Source of the DNA: Sphingomonas faeni
GTDB lineage: Bacteria > Pseudomonadota > Alphaproteobacteria > Sphingomonadales > Sphingomonadaceae
DNA length: 64,000 nucleotides
Direction of reading: 5' to 3'
NCBI RefSeq assembly: GCF_003053745.1
Contig: NZ_QAYE01000001.1
Location: 620,001-684,000, forward strand
A model generated the notes under the pieces. It made no database searches. It was not told where the DNA came from and saw only the letters and a list, made by a program, of their open reading frames with translations. The position numbers were made by a program, and so were the translations under genes. This document shows, piece by piece, positions 59,919 through 64,000 of the stretch; position 1 is the first letter of the stretch; every line of letters begins with the position of its first letter.

Positions 59919-61310
59919 GTGAGCCTGTGGACTTCGGCGGAGATCGCAGCCGCTACCGGTGGTGTGGCGTCTGGCGACTTCGCCGTCACTGGCGTGGCCT
60001 TCGACTCGCGCGAAGTCGGTCCCGGCGATCTCTTCATCGCGATGAAGGGCGAGGCCAGCGATGGCCACCTCTTCCTCGACCAAGCCTTCGCCCAAGGCGC
60101 GACGGGCGCGATCGTGTCCGAGCCTTGCGACCATCCGCACGTTCTCGTCGCCGACAGCTTCGTCGCGTTGCAGGCGCTTGGGCGGGCAAGTCGGGCTCGG
60201 AGCGGTGCGAAGATCATCGGCGTCACCGGCTCGGTCGGCAAGACCAGCGCGAAGGAGGCGCTCTTCGCCTGCCTCGACCGCGCCGCCCCCGGCAACGTCC
60301 ACCGGTCGGTCAAGAGTTACAACAACCACACCGGCGTGCCGCTGAGCCTCGCCCGGATGCCGCGCGACGCAAAGTTCGGCGTGTTCGAGATGGGGATGAA
60401 CCACGCCGGTGAGCTCGCCGAGCTGACCCAACTCGTCCGGCCGCATATCGCGATGATCACGGCGATCGCGCCTGCGCATACCGCGTTCTTTCCCGACGAG
60501 AGCGCGATCGCCGATGCCAAGGGGGAGATCTTTGCCGGGCTCGAACCGGACGGGACCGCGATCGTCCCCTATGACAGCCCGCACCGCGATCGGCTGCTCG
60601 GACACGCCGTACCCCATGCCGCGCATATCGTGACGTTCGGCAGCGAGAAGGGCGCCGATGTCCGCGCGATCGAGGCGATGCGGCTGCCGACTGGCGGGAC
60701 GTTCGTCACCGCGCGGATGGGGCAGGGGGCCGAGCACGAGCTGAGCTTCACGATCGCGCAGCCCGGCGCGCACTGGGTGTCCAATGCGCTTGGCGTTCTT
60801 GCGTGCGTGCGAGCGGCCGGGGGTGATCTCGGGCTGGCTGGACTCGCGCTGGCCGAACTTGGTGGGCTGCAAGGTCGCGGTGCGCGGTCGCTGGTGACCG
60901 TCGGCGACGGGCAGGCGCTGGTGATCGACGAGAGCTACAACGCCAACCCCGCTTCGATGGGCGCGACGCTCAGCGTCCTTGGCCATGAGCCCGGTCGTCA
61001 CATCGCGGTACTCGGCGAGATGCGCGAGCTGGGCGAGGGCTCCGACGACTATCACGCCGCTCTCGCCGAGCCGATCCTTGCCGCGCGCGTCGAAATGGCG
61101 CTGCTCGTCGGTGAAGCGATGGCACCGTTAGCGCAGGTGCTTGAGGGACAGATCGAAACCGTCCATGTGGGCGACGCTGCGGCCGCGCTCGCGTCGTTAC
61201 GGACGATCCTGGCGCCCGGCGATGTCGTGCTCGTCAAGGGATCGAACGGGGTTGGCCTCGCGCGCGTCGTAGCGGGTCTCCAGGCTGGCCTCAAAGGCGG
61301 GATTAACTGA
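59919..61310 (+). CDS. murF: UDP-MurNAc-tripeptide:D-Ala-D-Ala ligase
   Basis: The 463-residue Mur ligase has the start VSLWTSAEIAAATGG, FDSREVGPGDLFIAMKGEASDGH, the ATP loop IIGVTGSVGKTSAKEAL, VKSYNNHTGVPLSLARMP and EMGMNHAGEL. GTG 59919 is chosen because the family begins here and sequence upstream is repeat. GGGAGGGGGGG from the palindrome sits at the Shine-Dalgarno position. It directly abuts mraY (stop 61308-61310, ATG 61311). Confidence 0.94.
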   Translation: MSLWTSAEIAAATGGVASGDFAVTGVAFDSREVGPGDLFIAMKGEASDGHLFLDQAFAQGATGAIVSEPCDHPHVLVADSFVALQALGRASRARSGAKIIGVTGSVGKTSAKEALFACLDRAAPGNVHRSVKSYNNHTGVPLSLARMPRDAKFGVFEMGMNHAGELAELTQLVRPHIAMITAIAPAHTAFFPDESAIADAKGEIFAGLEPDGTAIVPYDSPHRDRLLGHAVPHAAHIVTFGSEKGADVRAIEAMRLPTGGTFVTARMGQGAEHELSFTIAQPGAHWVSNALGVLACVRAAGGDLGLAGLALAELGGLQGRGARSLVTVGDGQALVIDESYNANPASMGATLSVLGHEPGRHIAVLGEMRELGEGSDDYHAALAEPILAARVEMALLVGEAMAPLAQVLEGQIETVHVGDAAAALASLRTILAPGDVVLVKGSNGVGLARVVAGLQAGLKGGIN

Positions 61311-62381
61311 ATGTTGTACTGGCTCGCCGAGCATCTGGGATTTCCCGGTCTGCTGAACCTCATCCGGTATCAGACGGTGCGGACCGGTGGCGCGGTCGCG
61401 ACCGCGCTGATCATTGGCCTGATCATCGGGCCGAAGTTCATCGGCTGGTTGCGCGTGCGGCAGGGCAAGGGCCAGCCGATCCGCGCCGACGGCCCGCAGT
61501 CGCATCTGTCGAAGCGCGGGACGCCGACGATGGGCGGGCTGATGATCCTGACCTCGATGTGCCTCGCCATCTTCCTGTGGATGGACCTGAGCAACCCGTA
61601 TGTTTGGGCGTGCCTGTTCGTGACGCTCGGCTTCGGCACGATCGGGTTCCTCGACGACTATGACAAGGTGCGCAAGGCGAGCACTGCGGGGATCAGCGGG
61701 CGCACGCGGTTGCTGCTCGAGTTCATCATCGCCGGTGTCGCCGCGACGATCATCATGTCGCAGAACGGGCCGCATCTGTATTTGCCGTTCACGTCGCGCA
61801 TGTATCTCGATCTCGGCTGGTTCTTCCCGGTGTTCGCGGCGTTCACGATCGTGTCGTTCGGTAATGCGGTGAACCTGACGGATGGGCTCGACGGGCTGGC
61901 GACGATGCCGGTGATCATCGCCAGCGTCGCGTTCATGGTGATCGTGTACCTGGTCGGCAACGTGAAGTTCGCGGACTATCTCGGCATTCCGCACGTCCCT
62001 CGCGCGGGTGAGTTGGCGATATTCTGCGGGGCGATCGTTGGCGCGGGGCTCGCGTTCCTGTGGTTCAATGCGCCGCCGGCCGCGGTGTTCATGGGCGATA
62101 CCGGTTCGCTGGCCTTGGGCGGTGCGCTGGGGACGATCGCGGTCGTCGCGCATCATGAGATCGTGCTGGGGATCATCGGCGGGCTGTTCGTGATCGAGGC
62201 GCTGTCGGTGATCATCCAGGTTTTCTTCTACAAACGCACCGGCAAGCGCGTGTTCCGGATGGCGCCGATCCACCATCATTTCGAACAGCTTGGCTGGGCC
62301 GAGGCGACGGTGGTGATCCGGTTCTGGATCATTGCGTTGGTGCTGGCGCTGGTCGGCCTTTCGACGTTGAAGCTGCGGTGA
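61311..62381 (+). CDS. mraY: Phospho-MurNAc-pentapeptide transferase
   Basis: This 356-residue, ten-helix inner-membrane enzyme makes lipid I from UDP-MurNAc-pentapeptide and undecaprenyl phosphate. The signature residues are visible: PTMGGLMIL, the aspartate pair in [25 protein letters not shown], and the histidine motif [14 protein letters not shown]. It abuts murF and overlaps murD (GTGA at 62378-62381). Confidence 0.97.
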   Translation: MLYWLAEHLGFPGLLNLIRYQTVRTGGAVATALIIGLIIGPKFIGWLRVRQGKGQPIRADGPQSHLSKRGTPTMGGLMILTSMCLAIFLWMDLSNPYVWACLFVTLGFGTIGFLDDYDKVRKASTAGISGRTRLLLEFIIAGVAATIIMSQNGPHLYLPFTSRMYLDLGWFFPVFAAFTIVSFGNAVNLTDGLDGLATMPVIIASVAFMVIVYLVGNVKFADYLGIPHVPRAGELAIFCGAIVGAGLAFLWFNAPPAAVFMGDTGSLALGGALGTIAVVAHHEIVLGIIGGLFVIEALSVIIQVFFYKRTGKRVFRMAPIHHHFEQLGWAEATVVIRFWIIALVLALVGLSTLKLR

Positions 62382-63754
62382 TCGTTGCGAAGGCCTGGCG
62401 CGGGAAACGCTATGCGGTGCTGGGGTTGGCGCGGTCCGGGGCTGCGACTGTGCGGGCGTTGGTGGCTGGCGGTGCGCAGGTCGTCGCGTGGGACTCCGAC
62501 GAGGCGAAGCGCGCCGCCTTCGCTCCCTCTCCCCTGCGGGGAGAGGGTTGGGGTGAGGGGCAGCCCAGCAATGCTGCGCCTGGAACGGCCCCTCACCCAA
62601 CCCTCTCCCCGGAGGGGAGAGGGCTTTTAGAAGTCGCGCCGCTCGATGATCTCTCGGGCTTTGACGCTTTAGTCGTATCGCCAGGAGTGCCTCTCAACAC
62701 GCACCCGCTAGCCGCCGCCGCACGTGCAGCGGGCGTGCCCGTCATCGGCGATATCGAACTCTTCGCGCAGGCCCGCGCAGACCTCCCCCCGCACAAGGTC
62801 GTCGGCATCACGGGGACCAACGGCAAGTCGACCACCACCGCGCTCGTCCACCACATCCTCAAGACTGCCGGCGTCCCCACGCTGATGGGCGGCAATATCG
62901 GCCTGCCGATCCTCGAACAGGAAGCGCTCCCTGAGGGCGGCGTCTACGTGCTCGAACTGTCGAGCTACCAGATCGACCTGACGCAGAAGCTCGATTGCGA
63001 CGTCGCGGTGTTGCTCAACATCACGCCGGATCATCTCGATCGCTATGACGGCTTCGAAGGCTATGCCGCCTCGAAAGCGCGGCTGTTCGCGATGCAATCG
63101 GCCGAGCATGACGCCGTCATCGGCATCGGCGACACGCTGTCCGCCGAGATCGCGCGCGGGTTGTCGGGGAAGGGCGAGCATCTCACCAAGATCGCTCCGG
63201 GCGTGTGCATGGATCAGAGCGATTGGCCGACGCTCCAGGGCCCGCACAACGCACAGAATGCGCTCGCCGCGATCGCTGTGGTCAAGGCGCTGGGCGTCAG
63301 CGAAGTCGACATCGACCGCGGCCTGACGAGCTTCACGGGCCTGCCGCATCGTATGGAGCAGATCGCCTCGTACGCCGGCGTCGCCTATGTCGACGACAGC
63401 AAGGCGACCAATCCCGAGAGCACCGCACCGGCTTTGGCCGCGTTCGACCGGGTCCACTGGATCGTCGGCGGCCGTGCGAAGGGCGATGACCTCGACGCCT
63501 GCAAGCCCGCCTTCGGCCACGTCGTCCATGCCTACACGATCGGCGAGGCCGGCCCGAAATTCGCCGAAATCCTGAAAGACTTCATGCCCGTCGAGAACGT
63601 CGGCACGCTCGACGCTGCCGTCCGGGCCGCCGCCGCAAACGCCAAGCCCGGCGACACTGTCTTGTTATCCCCAGCCTGTGCTAGCTTCGACCAGTTTCGC
63701 GATTACGAAGCGCGCGGGGCCGCGTTCCGCGCCGCGGTGGAGTCGCTGGCATGA
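62378..63754 (+). CDS. murD: UDP-MurNAc-L-Ala:D-Glu ligase, with in-frame palindromic insertion
   Basis: The 458-residue Mur ligase has a Rossmann-like first domain ([35 protein letters not shown]), [11 protein letters not shown], the ATP loop [15 protein letters not shown] near 145, and later [33 protein letters not shown] and [11 protein letters not shown]. Between [13 protein letters not shown] and [18 protein letters not shown] lie 33 residues (50-82) encoded by a palindromic repeat that has no counterpart in typical MurD. The element is 99 bases, keeps the frame and has no stop. GTG start overlaps the mraY stop. Confidence 0.95.
   Translation: MIVAKAWRGKRYAVLGLARSGAATVRALVAGGAQVVAWDSDEAKRAAFAPSPLRGEGWGEGQPSNAAPGTAPHPTLSPEGRGLLEVAPLDDLSGFDALVVSPGVPLNTHPLAAAARAAGVPVIGDIELFAQARADLPPHKVVGITGTNGKSTTTALVHHILKTAGVPTLMGGNIGLPILEQEALPEGGVYVLELSSYQIDLTQKLDCDVAVLLNITPDHLDRYDGFEGYAASKARLFAMQSAEHDAVIGIGDTLSAEIARGLSGKGEHLTKIAPGVCMDQSDWPTLQGPHNAQNALAAIAVVKALGVSEVDIDRGLTSFTGLPHRMEQIASYAGVAYVDDSKATNPESTAPALAAFDRVHWIVGGRAKGDDLDACKPAFGHVVHAYTIGEAGPKFAEILKDFMPVENVGTLDAAVRAAAANAKPGDTVLLSPACASFDQFRDYEARGAAFRAAVESLA
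62525..62623. repeat. Family C-variant palindromic repeat inside murD
   Basis: The left arm has hairpin CCCTCTCCCC-TGC-GGGGAGAGGG (62525-62547) and TTGGGGTGAGGGG. The right arm has CCCCTCACCCAACCCTCTCC (62589-62608) and GGAGGGGAGAGGG (62611-62623). It is translated as residues 50-82 of MurD. Confidence 0.92.
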
Positions 63755-64000
63755 CCGATATTCGCGCTGGAAGGATCGACGTTAGGGCCGATATGGGCAC
63801 ACCGAAGACCAGCATCGTCGCGAAGATGAAGCGGCGCGGCGGGCGGGGCGATCAGTCGCCGCTCGGCACGTGGTTCTGGGATATCGACCGGATGCTGCTG
63901 CTGCTGACGCTGTTCCTGATCGCGATCGGCCTGATTGCGGTCGCCGCCGCATCGCCGGCGAGCGCGGTTCGCTATTCGGGCGAGCATCACAAGATCGCGC
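63751..64000 (+). CDS. ftsW: FtsW, septal peptidoglycan polymerase (start only)
   Basis: The first 83 codons are in the window. A cytosolic N-terminus (KRRGGRGDQSPLGTWFWDIDRM) leads into the first membrane helix (LLLLTLFLIAIGLIAVAAASPAS), the usual FtsW beginning. The ATG overlaps the murD stop; ATG 63793 is an alternative start. Position after murD in the dcw cluster is canonical. Confidence 0.9.
   Translation, partial: MTDIRAGRIDVRADMGTPKTSIVAKMKRRGGRGDQSPLGTWFWDIDRMLLLLTLFLIAIGLIAVAAASPASAVRYSGEHHKIA

Overview
The window is one contiguous chromosomal stretch of a GC-rich alphaproteobacterium, most likely a sphingomonad (Sphingomonas or a close relative). The reasons are the gene families present (an AraD1/GguC-type FAH protein, a fatty acyl-AMP ligase, NDUFA12, DUF2155, a catalase-family protein, PAS plus winged-helix regulators), dense gene packing with ATGA/GTGA stop-start overlaps, many GTG starts, and abundant short palindromic intergenic repeats. 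The placement comes from recognised protein families, not from rRNA or a database search. I saw no rRNA, tRNA, CRISPR array, prophage, insertion sequence or transposase.

Layout, left half. 1-3245: end of a methylcrotonyl-CoA carboxylase locus (mccB tail, an NTF2-like protein, mccA, a MaoC dehydratase) for leucine/isovalerate breakdown. 3239-8817: a sugar-acid locus (IlvD/Edd pentonate dehydratase, secreted aldose 1-epimerase, FucP-type sugar transporter, AraD1-type FAH protein), with two matching GntR/FadR-type operator candidates. 8820-13236: a QseBC/PhoPQ-like two-component system facing a YgiW-like OB-fold protein, then a PepSY membrane protein coupled to a 73-residue membrane protein. 13483-18778: a stress-type SDR, an OFA-family transporter, an acylpyruvase-like FAH protein, a catalase-family protein with an EcfG-like promoter, and a metallophosphoesterase. 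18808-20978: an orphan TonB-like protein and a UGT-type glycosyltransferase. 21408-29980: rpoC and rpoB, with a strong promoter and a structured leader upstream.

Layout, right half. 30360-36316: hemerythrin-like protein, VanY-like peptidase, RluA-family pseudouridine synthase, ArfB ribosome rescue factor, free methionine-R-sulfoxide reductase, an RcnB/glycine-zipper protein and a GT-C-like membrane protein. 36731-40120: E2 and E3 of pyruvate dehydrogenase in one operon with a small membrane protein and a hot-dog thioesterase. 40256-47163: universal stress protein, PAS/winged-helix regulator, secreted M28 peptidase, a GGDEF-EAL protein and a fatty acyl-AMP ligase. 47262-54062: recX, double cold-shock protein, DUF192, NDUFA12, DUF2155, aat, a ParA-like ATPase, a lipoprotein and a cysteine synthase. 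54511-64000: the start of the division and cell-wall (dcw) cluster: mraZ, rsmH, ftsL, ftsI, murE, murF, mraY, murD and the start of ftsW, nearly all coupled by 4-base overlaps.

The most unusual observations are: (1) a 99-bp palindromic repeat translated in frame inside murD; (2) a palindromic repeat whose edge supplies the Shine-Dalgarno of murF; (3) an rpoBC leader with a good sigma-70 promoter, a 22-codon leader ORF and a terminator-like hairpin over its stop codon; (4) paired GntR-type operators tying the sugar-acid genes together; (5) at least seven families of palindromic repeats in 64 kb with no transposase in view; and (6) a compositional mosaic inside mccA.
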